64,000 bases of DNA from Phyllostachys edulis (GCA_036346405.1 CM070568.1:35436820-35500819), one strand, 5' to 3'. Positions 46,268-58,020 are shown, counted from the first letter of the stretch. Notes: generated by a model not told the origin, from the sequence alone. Numbers and translations are program-made.

Positions 46268-49063
46268 ATGGCTCAAGACCACGGTGGTTCGGCTGGCATT
46301 TCATCTATTTGGACGGTTGGTCGACGTCTTGACCGCCTTGAAGCCGTCGTGTGCCGCATCCGATTGACGGGGCGACGCTGCCGAGTTGGGGGTGGTTCAG
46401 ACGCGGACACCCCGACGGGCTTGGAGACTAGACCTGTTGGGTAGAGAGGTATGTCCGCAAATTTGTCACTTTTTGTATCGTGTCGCACTATGTACTTACT
46501 TCTTCGTGCTTTGTAGGTGAGCCGTTCCGCCTTCTACCTCTCGCCGCGGATGGTAGAGGCCACCGAAGAGGACGGGCGGTGTGGTCGACGGCGATGGGGA
46601 GGTTCGACCGGTCCGGGCGGTCACGACGATTCCGTTCGACCGTGCGCTCTGACGCCCTAGTGGACCGTTGGCGGAGACGCGCACCTTCCACCTCCCTTTC
46701 GGGAGATGGCCCCGACTCGGAGGATGTCGCGATCTTTGCTCGCTTGCCTATCGCGGAGCGCTTTGCATTCCGTCGGACCTTGGTGTGGTGGCGCGATACT
46801 GTTGAAGCGTTTGAGGGTTCTTGGGGCGGAGGCAGCGCCTCGTGCCGACTTCTCGGGCGACAATGGCATGGCCCGCCCCTGCGGTGGCTTTCGAAGTTCC
46901 GGGTAAGTATAGTACCTATTTTTCATGTTTAGCGATTCATTGAGGCCTAGCCATATGACGGGCTTACTAATTATTCGTTTCTGCGTAGGTCGAGAGGATG
47001 GTCCCACACCCACCGTCGACCAGTGTCGCGCACTTGGGGCGTACTGTTGTGGCTCTTCGGTGGGTACTATTTACCGCGACCACGGTGACTCCGTCGGCGC
47101 GCCTCGTGAACGCGAGGGCCATCGCCGATGGCGAGGAGCTAGAGATCGATTGGGGATCGGCGGTACTTGCCGCGACGCATCGCGGCATGTGCGATCGTCT
47201 TTGTAGGGCGAAGCCGCATCTATCCTCACAGTTGCCCCCTCTCGCCGCAATCGTGGTCGTTCGGCGCTTCTCTCTGGGCGGCCCATCTTGATAGACTCCG
47301 GACCGTCTGGCGCGGACATGTACTATGGGGACCTTGATGGACCGGCGGCCGTAGGGTCCCTTTGGTGCCGTGAAGCGGTACATATTTCCCTATATATTTT
47401 CTTGATGCGTATTCTGGTAATCCTTTTTAACCACTTTGTTTTGGCTCGCGAGCCTGATATGCACACGCAGTCGTCGCGTCGCGGCTGAGCTTGTGGAAGG
47501 AGTGGACCGTCTCACCGGCGGCGTCTTGGCGCTGAGCCGTACTCGATCAGAGGCGGAGGCCCGTGCTCGCTGGGCTGTCTTCACTGTCTTTGGCGCGGCC
47601 GGGCGTCTTGGCGGGCGCAGAGAAGGCTTCGTCTTCGATGTGTTCGTGGAGGACTACGCGATGCACAGGTGATCTTGCCATTCGGCCTCCGCCAGTTGTT
47701 CCATTCCGTCGGGGCGAGGGTGCTGAGTCGACCCACGCGTGAGTTACATGCAACACATGTTCACATATGTTTTTGATATTTCCGTAACGTTGGCTTCCAA
47801 TTGCAATGGTACGTTTCGCAGGCATAGTAGGAGGGGTGGCACTAGGACGCAGTGGCCGGGAAAGATGGAGCCGTGGGTGGCACAGTGGGCGAATGCCCAT
47901 GAGGATGCGTGCGGAAGGGCGGCCCGTCTGACCCGATCGTCTGACGAGTACCTTCACGGCGCGCCCGAACCGCACCAGTGGTGCATGTCGTCGACCCTCC
48001 CCCCGCTCGCGTGCCAGCACTAACCGATGCCTACCCTCTGCACTTAGCGCGGAATGTGCACCTCGTGGTACGTAAAATCGTGTTTGAAAATGTCTTCGTA
48101 CTGTTACCTGAATTATAGGTTTGACACTTTGACATACTCCTTGCGAGCAGACATCAACGTCGGGGTTGCGGCGGACGGACGGTCGATCTGGGCAGATCGG
48201 CATTGGTCGCGAGAGGTCACGCGCGACGAGCTAGTGCGCTTTGTTAAGTCCAGACCTCTGATCTGCGGCGTCGTGTGGGCCCCGACGTCATGCAGGGCCA
48301 GTCACAGAGGTGGCCTCGTCGGTCAGGGAGGTGGGCTCGTCGGTCCGGGAGGTGGCCTCATCGGTGCCTGGTCGAGGCGCCATGTCCTCTGAACCGGTCA
48401 GCGAGCTCGGGGAGGGCACGTCCGTGCCCGCTTCGCCCCGCGCCCGCCTCTTGCTCTGCGCTTAAGCAGTGGAGGGTCCGGGTGGGCACGTGGGTACACA
48501 CCCCCACCGCCACAGCCACTGCCTCCGGCGTCGTTGCAAGACACCTACCAGAGAGCGTCAGGGCAGTATGTTTACATCGCCGACCCGTCGGGACAGTATG
48601 GTGGGTATGACAGCCCGCACTATGCATACCAGTCAGGTGCGTTTCCTCTCTTCAGGTTGGCGATCGTCGATATATTGTAGAGATTAACATTATTTGCTAT
48701 CGCGATCTGTTTCTGGCGGCCGCACGTGTCTTCTCCCCGCACGAGGACGTGCACGAGGACGTGGATCTTTACTTCACGGAAGCACCCGGGGACGTCCAGG
48801 GGGCAGCTGAGTCCGCACCTGTCGAGGTTATTTCTGTTGATCCGCTTAGCGGGCCCCTAGTGCTCACGCAGCAACAGGTGGAGTCGACCCCCCTGGGACC
48901 ACGGATCAGCAGGGCTCCTGAGCGCCTTTCCCTGTCTGGGCCCCGGCCTAGGCACCCCGCGCTTCGGAAGCCCAAGCGGGGGCGTATTGCTGGGCGTGGA
49001 CCGGGTGTGGGACGTGGCGACGACGGAGGAGGTGCTGCGGGTGGCGCAGCGGGTGGCCAGTAG
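46268..49063 (+). pseudogene. MULE-borne plant mobile domain gene, degenerate
   Basis: Conserved PMD blocks in order: SDALVDRWRRR then, one frame over, TFHLPFGEM and SEDVAIFARLPIAERFAFRR (46640-46790); VERMVPHPPSTS and IDWGSAVLAATHRGMCDRLC (46988-47200); PLGRP-like region and SLWCREAV (47270-47390); EPWVAQWANAHEDACGRAAR and LTRSSDEYLHGA (47868-47960). Introns are plausible at about 46902-46988 (GTAAGTAT...TGCGTAG). The C-terminal exon (48740-49063) is unlike the MAIN/MAIL1 core and ends in an Arg/Gly tail (GRIAGRGPGVGRGDDGGG). A 1-bp loss splits GEM from the rest near 46703. PMD proteins are nuclear proteins linked to TE silencing in Arabidopsis. Their role in a transposon is unknown. Confidence 0.75.
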
Positions 49064-49254
49064 GGAGTTTACGTCATCTGTGTTTACGTATTGTTTTTCG
49101 TAGGTACTATGACATGGTTGTCTATGCATTCCCTCTACCATTGTTCTATAACTTGTATTATGTGTTGACGTATTCTCCTTCGTAACTACTATGACATGGT
49201 TGTCTATGCATTCCCTGTAGCATTGTTCTATTACTTATTAATATATTAGTTTCG

Positions 49255-49490
49255 AATCGTTCGTGACCTGGTTGGGCCAGCACTTACTGCCAAGTCGTCC
49301 AACGGTTGAGCGACTAGTCCACGTGTCGCTCAACCATTGGGCAACACTTCTGCCAAGTCGTTACAGCGGTTGGCGACTATCAACCGTTGGGCGATTTACT
49401 CGCCAAGTCGACCAACGGTTGAACGACTAGTCCACGTGTCGCTCAACCGTTGGGCCAGCACTTCCTGCCAAGTCGTCCAACGGATGAGCG
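49255..49490. repeat. TIR-like palindromic tiles upstream of mudrA
   Basis: Four to five units of CCAAGTCGTCCAACGGTTGA plus GCGACTAGTCCACGTGTCGC plus TCAACCGTTGGGC, each nearly self-complementary. The core AAGTCGcCCAACcG is the tile of the element's terminal repeats. The array ends just before CATATAGAAA (49501), a likely TATA box for the transposase gene. Confidence 0.85.
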
Positions 49491-49500
49491 ACTACACCTT

Positions 49501-49510
49501 CATATAGAAA
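49501..49510 (+). promoter_or_regulatory. Probable TATA box of the mudrA-type gene
   Basis: CATATAGAAA directly follows the palindromic array and precedes a purine-rich leader (49560-49745) and a likely leader intron (donor near AAGGTAATACTC at 49748). The ATG is at 49856. Confidence 0.5.
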
Positions 49511-49855
49511 GCCATCCCAGGTCCCCTCATGGTTTCTTTCACCATTTCTCTCGGCGGACAAGCATAGCAGATCTGGTTGAGGAGGAGAGGAGCTTGCGAG
49601 AGGTTCACAGTGAGAAGCTTGAGTGACGGAGACAAGAAGAGAGGAGGAGAGGAGCTTGAGAGAGGTACACAGCGAGGAGCAGAGCTCGGGAGAGGGCGGT
49701 TTGCAGGAAAGGAGCTTGTTCATACGAAGAGAAGGTCTCCGCTTGAAGGTAATACTCTTGTTTGTTCTTGTTCTCGGCTACTTGTTTGTTTAGCAAGTAT
49801 ATGGGGAATGTATGTTGAGAAATCACTGGTTGCAACATTTGTAATATTTGTAGTC

Positions 49856-52532
49856 ATGTCGGAGCCGACAAGATTGAAAGTGCATTACGGTGTTGGTACG
49901 GTTCGTGAAGGTCCGTACGGTATTGACCTAAGTGATTTCCAGCAAGTCGATTTGGTACACCTGAATCTGGAGAATGCCCGAATTGGAGATGTCCTAGACT
50001 GGCTCACCAGAACCTTCTCATTGGACCCCGAGGTGTGGAGTGTCGTCATACAAGGGGTTTGGAGTAGGTCTGTCACGCACATTCGGTGGGAGTTGAGCAG
50101 AGTGATGCGCACGGTTGCATGGAAGGCATATCTGCAAGGCTATAGGCGCCGTGGCTACGACTGTGTGCTACTCGTGCAGGCATGTCCGAAGGAACTCCTC
50201 GCAGGCCCTTCCGACGGCTCCCGTCGGGTTGGTGGGAGCAGCTCGGACGCAGTGCGTGTGGTTCATGACGAACACGCGGTGGCCGATGTTGGTGAGGCAG
50301 AAGAGGAGGCTGAGGCAAAACAGGAGGCTGAGGCAGAAGAGGAGGCTGAGGCAGAAGAGGAAGCGGAGGCAGAATATCGTGCACCGCACGCTCAGGCCAG
50401 TGCCCAGGCAGATGCAGGGGAGCATGTCCACAAAGATCGTCGCCGATGGAGATTGATGACTTGAGCGGCTCGGCGGAGGAGGAAGCTTTACAAGAGGATG
50501 GTGATAACTCTTCCGAGGAGGATTTAAGGTCCCATCCCGCAGAATGGAAGAGGGTGGACATTGAGGGTCTTGCTGTGCACGACGAGCACGAATCGCCGTG
50601 GGAGTACAATGGGACGGAGGTTCGGCTTCGTGCAATGTTTGCTGACAAGGGATCACTGCAGGATGCCATTAAGCTATGGGCCTTGTCCATGCAACGACCG
50701 TTTCGTGTACTCAAATCCAGCCAGAGCAATGACACCGTCAGATATCTGAAAGCAGTTTGGTGTCCTTGGCGTGTGCATGCAAGGAGACCCAAGTACGAGA
50801 CTCACTGGATTGTCTCGAAGGTGGAGCCGCACTCCTGCTTGCTCGGTAGTGTTTTGCCGATGCATCGCAACCTCACATCCACCTTCATAGCCAATGTCAT
50901 GTACGGAGAGATAGTGAAGAAGCCGGGCCTGGAGGCCAAGCACATCATGGTGGCTATCGAGCAGAAATTCAAGTACAAGATTAGCTCTGTGAAGGCATGG
51001 CGTGCTAAGCGAAGGCTTTGGAAAGGAGGTTCGGTTCTTCGAGGCATCTTCGACAACCTTCCTCGTATGCTCCAGTCTTTGCAAGACAGAACCCGCACAT
51101 ACATTCTTTGTGAAGGACCGGCCACCAAAAGACCGCCGCTAGGTTTTATGGTCTTGCAGAGGGCCTTCTTAGTATTCGGTCCTGCATCAATGCATTCGAC
51201 ACATGTTGCCCGTGATCTCGATGGGCGGGACATTTCTAATCGGGAAATACAAGGGCATGATCCTCGACAATTGGCGTTGATGGCAACAATCGATTCTACC
51301 CTTAGCCATCGCTTTGGGAAAGTGAGAACTACGACGGTGGTTGTGGTTCCTTGACATCTGAAGGTGGGAGTAGTTGGGGCACGTCCCGATGTACGCCTAA
51401 TCCATGATCGCCACCGGGATGATGAAGGCTATCCGACAACTTCAAAGAAGACCCCAATGAGCCGTTCCTTGGCGGACACGAGGAGCAGATGGTGCATTCG
51501 CCATCCGGGGCCAACTTCTTCAAACAGATTCGGCGGCAACCTTTGATGAAACTGTTCAAGAGGCTTGCCATGCGAGAACCGATAACGTAAATTTGATGCG
51601 TTAGGCGGATGTTGGGCGAGCACACCAAAAAGCATGTCATCGAGAAAACAAGCGTCCCTCATTCTGGGGAGGCACAAATAGGGCGCCTCACACCACTACG
51701 GAGCTCGACCCTCCCCATTTGACACGGAGGACCTCGAGGACATCGGTGTTTCTCTCATTGGATTGAGGCGAGCCATTGGAAAAGTGGTCCTTCTTGCACG
51801 ACACACGACGGCGCAAGGTATGGCATAATGACCACTAACTTTGTAGAGGTGTACAACTGGGTTATTAGGGGCCTCCGTTGTCAGCCTCTTGTCGCCATTG
51901 TTGAAGGCGTTCTGCATGGTACAATCGGATATTTTAGGGAAAGACATGCAAATGCGGCACTTCATGCAGCCAACCCACGACCCTATTGCTCGAAGATTAC
52001 TACATACATACTGAGCCAAGACCGAGAAGGCTCGATCGCACAGTCTTCGTAATGGGCAATCTGAACATCGATTTGGCGTGATCCTCCGAGACAGAGCCGG
52101 ATTCGAACGGCTCGGTCTCTTGTTACCCATGAGGTATGCCTTGGAGACCATGTGAATGAACCTAGCTGCACATGCAACAAGCTAAAGCTCCTTCACAAGC
52201 CATGCTCTCATGTCCTCGCCGCGTGTGGGACCATCCGCATGGACCCATTGAACTTCGTATCTGAGTACTTCATGAAGGAAAGGGTGCAGCAGGTGTGGTG
52301 CGGCGAGCTAAGAGGCTTTAGGGTTGTCGGTAACTTCTCCACATTGGATATTGCAAATAGGACTTGGGTTCCGGATCTAGACCTATTGAGAGGGGGGAAG
52401 GGCCGTCGGCAGAGTCGTCGCATTCGGAACGATATGGACGAAGGGGAAGCTGCAGCGGCGGGTAGACGTTGCAGCCGCTGCCGTCAGGAAGGGCACACTG
52501 TCAGAACTTGCAAGGCGCCTGCTGACACGTAG
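49856..52532 (+). pseudogene. mudrA-type MULE transposase, degenerate
   Basis: From ATG 49856 (MSEPTRLKVHYGVG): an N-terminal PB1-like region (to about 50250), an acidic AEEEAEAEEE repeat, the MuDR-type DNA-binding domain (ALSMQRPFRVLKSSQSNDTV, CPWRVHARRPKYETHWIV, HSCLLGSVLPMHRNLTSTFI; 50670-50900), an H-T-H-like segment, and the catalytic core with broken frames from about 51085. The block normally ISxDGTHL reads VISMGGTFLIGKYKG (51207-51250), so the first catalytic Asp is replaced by Gly. Then TTNFVEVYNWVIRGLR (51828), a SWIM finger CTCNKLKLLHKPCSHVLAAC (52162-52221) and a zinc knuckle CSRCRQEGHTVRTC (52471-52512), ending at TAG 52530-52532. A frameshift near 50446 also separates two long open stretches. 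It cannot encode an active transposase. Confidence 0.9.
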
Positions 52533-52889
52533 GAACTTGTATTACAATTGCTACTATGTTGTAACTTGTAGTTCACTCAGTACTTTGGTTCTTGTAAGCA
52601 ATCATTTAACTAATTGTGTCGAATTGTACTTTGGTTCTTGTAAGCAACTACCCAACTACTAGTATGTTGTATCTTAATTCTATCGGATAATATGGAATAG
52701 CTTGGTTTTCAGAACTCCTTCATACAATGCATATTTCTTCGATGCATATAACTTAAAGCACGCGACACATCAATACAACATGTCAACTCAATAAAAGGCA
52801 ACCGCAATAACGCGTCCACCATTTCGTTACATGCTTTAGGAGATTGACCATAAGTGCGTACAGAAGGGACACTACTGCGCCTAATTGTA

Positions 52890-53115
52890 GAAGGACCGAT
52901 TTACTGCAAAGACAAGACCACACGGCGACTTTGCGCAGTGATAAGACCAAAGGAGACGACTTTGTGTAGTGACAAGACCACACGGGCAGCTTTTTGCGAT
53001 GATAAGACCAAAAGAGACGACTTTCGTCTTGACAAGACCACACGGGCACTTTTTCGCATGATAAGACCGAAGGAGACAGCTTTCTTGCGATGACAAGACC
53101 AAAGGAGACAACTTT
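52890..53115. repeat. GACAAGACCACACGG / GATAAGACCAAAGGAG array
   Basis: About eight units of 27-30 bp alternating between two forms (GACAAGACCACACGGGCA and GATAAGACCAAAGGAGACGA), each followed by a CTTTTTGCG or CTTTCG spacer, giving a higher-order period of about 57 bp. It lies between the transposase and the third gene. Confidence 0.85.
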
Positions 53116-53430
53116 CGCGATTCGGGGTTTAGGTATAGGGTTAGGCTTTTCAGATCGACTTGACTACCCTGAGCACCTCGCCAGCTTTTAAGACCGAAAA
53201 GACAAGGACTCGCAGAGAAAGACGTGACAACACTCTGCCCCCCCAACTTTTCAGACCGATAAGACAACACTCTGCAAAGCAAGCCATGACTTCTCCTGCA
53301 AAGTAAGACGTGACAACACTATGCCTCGCCACTTTCGGATCGACATGACAACACTCTACCTCCTCGACTTTTCGAATTCAAATACATGACTCTCTCCTCT
53401 GCATGAAATTAACCACACCATGCCAACCAT

Positions 53431-53445
53431 GGGGCTTATAAAAGG
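53431..53445 (+). promoter_or_regulatory. Probable TATA box of the third MULE gene
   Basis: GGCTTATAAAAGGGGC lies about 45 bp upstream of the ATG at 53487, which would leave a very short leader. It is strong by sequence. Confidence 0.5.
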
Positions 53446-53486
53446 GGCTTGAACCAAACCCAACTCTACACAACACATACCCAGCT

Positions 53487-54545
53487 ATGGACTCTTCGAG
53501 ACACTTCTACGCGAGGATGTTGCAGAAGCAAAACTGGCTTAAGCAGAAGAGGAAACAGTTGCAATACCCAGATTTTTCAATGAAAGATGCTCCAGTACCA
53601 CCACGTTTTCCGATCCCGCGGTGTGTGTGTGCTAACGGCGAGATCATTCATCCACACACCCGAACACGCGGCGGCGTACTACGATCGCGGGCACTATATC
53701 GTAAGCGTTTTTTTCGCGATCGATTTTCCTCTCCCAACGTTGAATTCTTTAAATTTTAACTTCATCCCCATGTAATGGCGGCCGAGATGCGCCGCCACTT
53801 CTTCCAAATGGATCGGCGGCGGAGATGTCTGACAGGCATTCATCCAAAGGCGGTACATCTTTGAACTACTCGGTGCGGGCGAGAACCCGTGCGGTGGAAA
53901 CCTTACGTCATCGGACCACGTTGACGAGGCAATCGGCGAGCCCAAGATTTCGCCAGCGTAATCCATATCGACGGCGTGGGTTATGAAGAATTTACGTCTT
54001 TATTACGTAAGGTTTCCCGGTACGGTGTACTTACATCCATCATACAATCGCAGGACATGGACGACTTCGACATACCAGCCCGACGTGGACAGTCTCGCGA
54101 CAAAGGCAAGGGAAAGGCTCATGCGGTTGACCCCGGGCGCCACAGCGTATCCGGTCGCCCCGCCGTAATCCGTATGGACGACGTGAGTTATGAACAATTT
54201 ACATCCTTCTTACGATTTTCACTACACGGTGCCCTTACATCATGAAATCGCAGGACATGGACGACTTCGATATACCAGCCCGACGTGGAAAGTCCGTGAC
54301 AAGGGCAAGGAAAGGCTCATCTTGGTGAGCACGCCACCACAACAGTATCCGGTCACCGGCCAGTAATCCGTATCCACGACGTTAGTTATGAAGAAGTTAA
54401 ATCCTTCTTACGATTCTCATTATACGGTGCACTTACATCATCGAATCGCGGGATATGGGCGACTTGACATACCGGCCCGACGTGGATAGTCCCGCGACAA
54501 GGGAAGGAAGGCCGCGAGAGAGTTCAACGCCGAGCTAGCAAGGAA
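53487..54545 (+). pseudogene. Third MULE gene, GRF-finger-like start and internal repeats
   Basis: ATG 53487 (MDSSRHFYARMLQKQNWLKQ) begins a basic helical region, followed, after a frameshift near 53620, by CVCANGEIIHPHTPEHAAAY and YDRGHYIV, which has the look of the GRF-type zinc-finger proteins encoded as third genes in some grass MULEs. That assignment is a guess. Further on, a segment coding GYEEFTSLLRKVSRYGVLTS and DMDDFDIPARRGQSRDKGKG is repeated in tandem (about 53965, 54176 and 54373; units of 197-210 bp) with frame breaks in copies two and three. A leader TATA-like GGCTTATAAAAGGGG is at 53431-53445. Confidence 0.55.
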
Positions 54546-55561
54546 GGAAAATGGCCCCGTCCACGCAAAGATGGTCGGTCATTACGTACTAGTACCCCGT
54601 CATACCCCCTATGTTTTTTACTATCCCCTAAAGGCATGTATACTTATATGGTCCAGATGCTTGTGTCATAGTGTACCGTAGTAGTAGCGAGGATGACTAA
54701 AGCAATTAGCCGAACCATCATGCCATGTCACTACGTGTAATGTGCTTCTGTCCGCGGACTTTAATGTACTTCTCGTTCCGTGTCTCCGCTAAGCCATGAA
54801 AGCAAGCCTATATTGCAAGTATGCCTCTTCTACTGAAATCCCAGAAAGAACCATTCGCACCGCCATCGAATCCTCCAGGTTCTATATAAGCTTCATAAAG
54901 TACTTCATCGACTACCTGCCAATATACGCATATACGTTCAGACGACTTCATTCAGGAGAGACTCCCGAACGCATCGTAATATCACTTACCTATCTACTTA
55001 CCATTCATTACTATCTCAATCGTCCTCACAAAATTCTCTGAAATTTGGCCTTTTCAACAATATCTGACGATCACAAAATGTTATTATGAGTCGACATATT
55101 TACGTACCTTTCATATTCTACTGAAAATAAAAATGCAGACCAACCAACATTGTCACCACACTTTTATCTTTACAAAAATAACATCATATAATATGATTTG
55201 CTAAATACAATACCTACAAAATGTAATATCTATTTTAACACAATTGTTCCAATTGGATTTACATAATTCGATTTTAGGAGCTTAAATAAGCCTTTGGTTG
55301 GGCGACTTGAACTAACTTCGCTCTACAAATCAGCGATATGACAAATGTCGCACATCCGTTTAGCGACTACGATATGAGCTCTAGTCGCCCAATGGGAGGC
55401 GACTTGAGTCTTAATACGCCTTTGCGGTTGGGCGAATTGAGGAACTCGCCCAACCGTACGGCGACACGCGATTATTCCTGTAAAAAAAAAATTAAGCGGT
55501 ATTATTTCTGTATTTCCGAATAAAAAATAGATTATTTAAAAAAAAAATTTCTTGCATGCGT

Positions 55562-56790
55562 AGTGGCAAACGTACAAGTAAACCAGAGTAAATAAAACAT
55601 TTTGCCAACTCGCGAGGCAAGGATCCATTTTGAAAAAGGAATCCTATAACTGCGAGCTTCCTTTAAAAAAAACTGCAAACCTGGCAAAGCACAATGCACT
55701 TTGTCCATAATACTGAATAGCTGTTTAGCAAAGTTTGTCCATTTAATCAAGCTTTCTCTATTATTGAACACTGGTTCTCTCTTCGCATTGAGCATCACAC
55801 ATGCAAGGATGAAGCTAGTTTTTTACTGAAATGACATATTTTTATATGAAATAGCAAAACTAGCCTCCCTCCAAATGAAATGATAAAAATGACATATCTA
55901 CCACGTTCTTTCGACGCGGAAGCGACCTGCCGCAAACTCAGACCGCGGCAGCCATCATGCGTGTCATGCCACACTGTGGACAATGTTTCCGGAACAATGA
56001 ATAGTGTGCACTGTTTGCGCCATTGTTGGCACACTGTTTGCAGCTGTGTGCACTGTTTGCCCCTGATTTGCACCCACTGTGCGCCAAAATCCCTCGCGCA
56101 TGCTCTGGCTCTTGTCGCCTACAGTCGTGCCATTTTTGTCATTTCAGAATAAATCACATGCACATGTGTACTAATTTGCTATTCCGTTCAAAAAAAGAGA
56201 CCAAGTGAGCCAAAAACCCTAAATGAAGCAGCATGCTAAGTAATTAAGCAATGCAGTACATGTGTGCACGTGATTCATTTCATCCATCACCAAACCCTGA
56301 TCTTCTCTTCTCTTCACATTCTGTTCATTTAATCAAGATTATATACGAATCCATCGAGGTTGAAATTAATCTCACAAAAAAGATGATTCCAGTATTGTTT
56401 AGGATATACTGCCGGCCTCTTGTGACAGTTCTAGTGCCCATCAACGTAACGGCATGAACTAGGCAAGGCAACCTGTTTATATTAACAAGTGGAATATTCT
56501 TTTTCATTGATACGAGAATAACCCAAAAAATGGCGACGAAGCCAATGTCTGACGAAGTCCCCTCGGAATTTGATTATTCCAACACATTCTAAATTGCTTA
56601 CCACTACATGCTGACAACTAACTGCCAAATGCCGCATCCAAGGGCCAAGGCAACTACGCCAATGCGCCTATAACGACCAACAATACATTTACCCTTACTG
56701 ACAAAGTTGGGAACAAGCAAATTAAAACGGCATTAAGCCTGCAGTCTGAACAGAGTTGTTCTGAACTTTGTGTCATGCTTATCTAAGAAT
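55562..56790. other. Gap without a recognised gene
   Basis: Mixed sequence to the right of the MULE. A block rich in CACTGTTTGC repeats (CACTGTTTGCGCCATTG, CACACTGTTTGCAGC, TGTGCACTGTTTGCC) lies at 56008-56065. No gene, RNA or TE end could be supported. Confidence 0.35.
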
Positions 56791-56794
56791 ACGA

Positions 56795-57465
56795 AACTCA
56801 TTACTCATCGTCACACAGCTGCGCCTGCTGCTCCATGGCCTGTAGTCGGAACTGAGCTCGTTGTTTTTTTTTTTTGAAAAGGGAATAGAACCCTGCTTTT
56901 ATAAAGCATATATCAGTCTTATAAAAGATGTAGACAAGTCACTGGGAACACCAGCTAGCACAGGCAAAACAAGAATCAACAAACTAAAAGATTACAAGTT
57001 TTCACAAGCGCGATTGCTCAAATTACAAGTCTTTATACCACTCTTCGACGGTCTTCATGAAGTTGTCCAACTTAGTGCGTTCATCCCGGGTGAGAAGGGT
57101 TCACCAACGCTGCAACTAAACTCTGTTCTGCATGGCCAGTCCAACCAAATCGTGCTGTGAGGAGAATCACCAAACTTTAAAGGGGCAATTTGTCTCACTG
57201 ATATATAGGTCCTAGACATACATGTCAGCTTCACAATTACTGACACACACGGTGAATCATGTAGTTTTTAATACCAAACCGTGACTCCTTGATTAACCAC
57301 TAAACAAGAACATTGCCTGCGCAGTGCATAGATGTACCTGCAAATAGAGTCAGCTGCATAGAGAGAGCTGTGGCCTCCATCTGCACTTTCTGCTCCAGCT
57401 CCGCTCCTTGGACCGTGGCGTCGATTGCCTATTGGCGAGCAATCTGCGTACAGGAAAGAACAAGC
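56795..57465 (-). pseudogene. Exons of an unrecognised minus-strand gene
   Basis: Two coding-like pieces on the minus strand share a Gln/Glu/Ala-rich helical character: about 57450-57340 (AIDATVQGAELEQKVQMEAT, ALSMQLTLFAG) and about 56862-56800 (QRAQFRLQAMEQQAQLCDDE then a TGA/TAA stop). They are separated by sequence containing a T-run and a retroposon-like segment (56863-57150). A coiled-coil C-terminus is a reasonable guess. The family is unknown and no start was found. Confidence 0.4.
56863..57150 (-). mobile_element. Possible 3' end of a LINE or SINE with poly(A)
   Basis: A run of 12 T (56863-56874) followed by GAAAAGGGAATAGAACCCTG is what a poly(A)-tailed retroposon looks like when inserted in minus orientation. 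The rest has no recognisable domain and no TSD was fixed. It would lie in an intron of the unrecognised gene. Confidence 0.3.
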
Positions 57466-57599
57466 AGAATCTAACAGCTCGGTTCAATTGCAGTGGTACA
57501 TTGATGTGCTTGTGCTTTTTTTTTCGTCTGTACTAGTTTCTAGAATTTTTTTTATTTAATCATTTTTAATAATATTTTAAAGTTAACCCTCGCTAATTT

Positions 57600-57900
57600 T
57601 ATTTCCAATTCTGACTCCTTTGATCACGTCATCACCTGTGGCGCAGGCAAACCGTTCTGTCACATCACCGATGTCAGCATGATCAAACCTACCACACAAG
57701 CCCTCGCAGGCATGCCGTGTTATCGTGAAGGGCATGCTTGACAGTTGTCACACGCCGCACTCATGGCGTGACGAGTTAGCTTGTCACGCCAACTCGTGTG
57801 GCGTGACAGTGGCGATTTAGGTCCCTCGGCCCAGGCAGGTCTTCATTTTTCCTCATCATCCCATGCGACCTCTCCTCCCGTTTCTCCCATTGACATTTTT
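57600..57900. other. Palindromic GTGGCGTGACA block upstream of the NLR
   Basis: CTTGTCACGCCAACTCGTGT followed by GGCGTGACAGTGG can pair, with further TGTCACACGCCGCAC and GGCGTGACGAGTTAGC copies. It is bordered on both sides by AT-rich stretches (57530-57585 and 57897-57945) that are roughly inverted. This could be a small decayed MULE, but no TSD was found. It lies 230 bp or more before the NLR TATA box. Confidence 0.4.
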
Positions 57901-58013
57901 AATATTTTTTACTAATACATAATTTTTAAAAAAATAATGATCGAAGGTGTGTATTAGTGTCCAAAACGATAAGTAAAAAAGAATAAAGGTAGTAGCTAGG
58001 TGCACCGGTTAGT

Positions 58014-58020
58014 TATATAG
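58014..58020 (+). promoter_or_regulatory. Probable TATA box of the NLR gene
   Basis: TATATAG in GTTAGTTATATAGGTTAATT lies 110 bp upstream of the ATG at 58130, allowing a leader of about 80 nt. Confidence 0.5.

Larger units (their letters stand above)
45270..55551 (+). mobile_element. Full-length MULE with PMD, mudrA-type and third genes
   Basis: A 10,282-bp element between perfect 10-bp duplications TTGCATGCGT (45260-45269 and 55552-55561). Terminal inverted repeats run GAATTTTTTTAAAAAAATAA then TCTATTTTTTATTCG, ACAGAAATAATACCGCTTAA and CAGGAATAATCGCGTGTCGC, about 130 bp or more at high identity, and then share GCGACTT/AAGTCGC tiles. Inside, all on the plus strand: PMD gene (46268-49063), mudrA-type transposase (49856-52532) and a third gene with GRF-finger-like start (53487 to about 54545). 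All have lesions. Subterminal-type tiles also occur inside at 49255-49490, between the first two genes. Confidence 0.93.
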
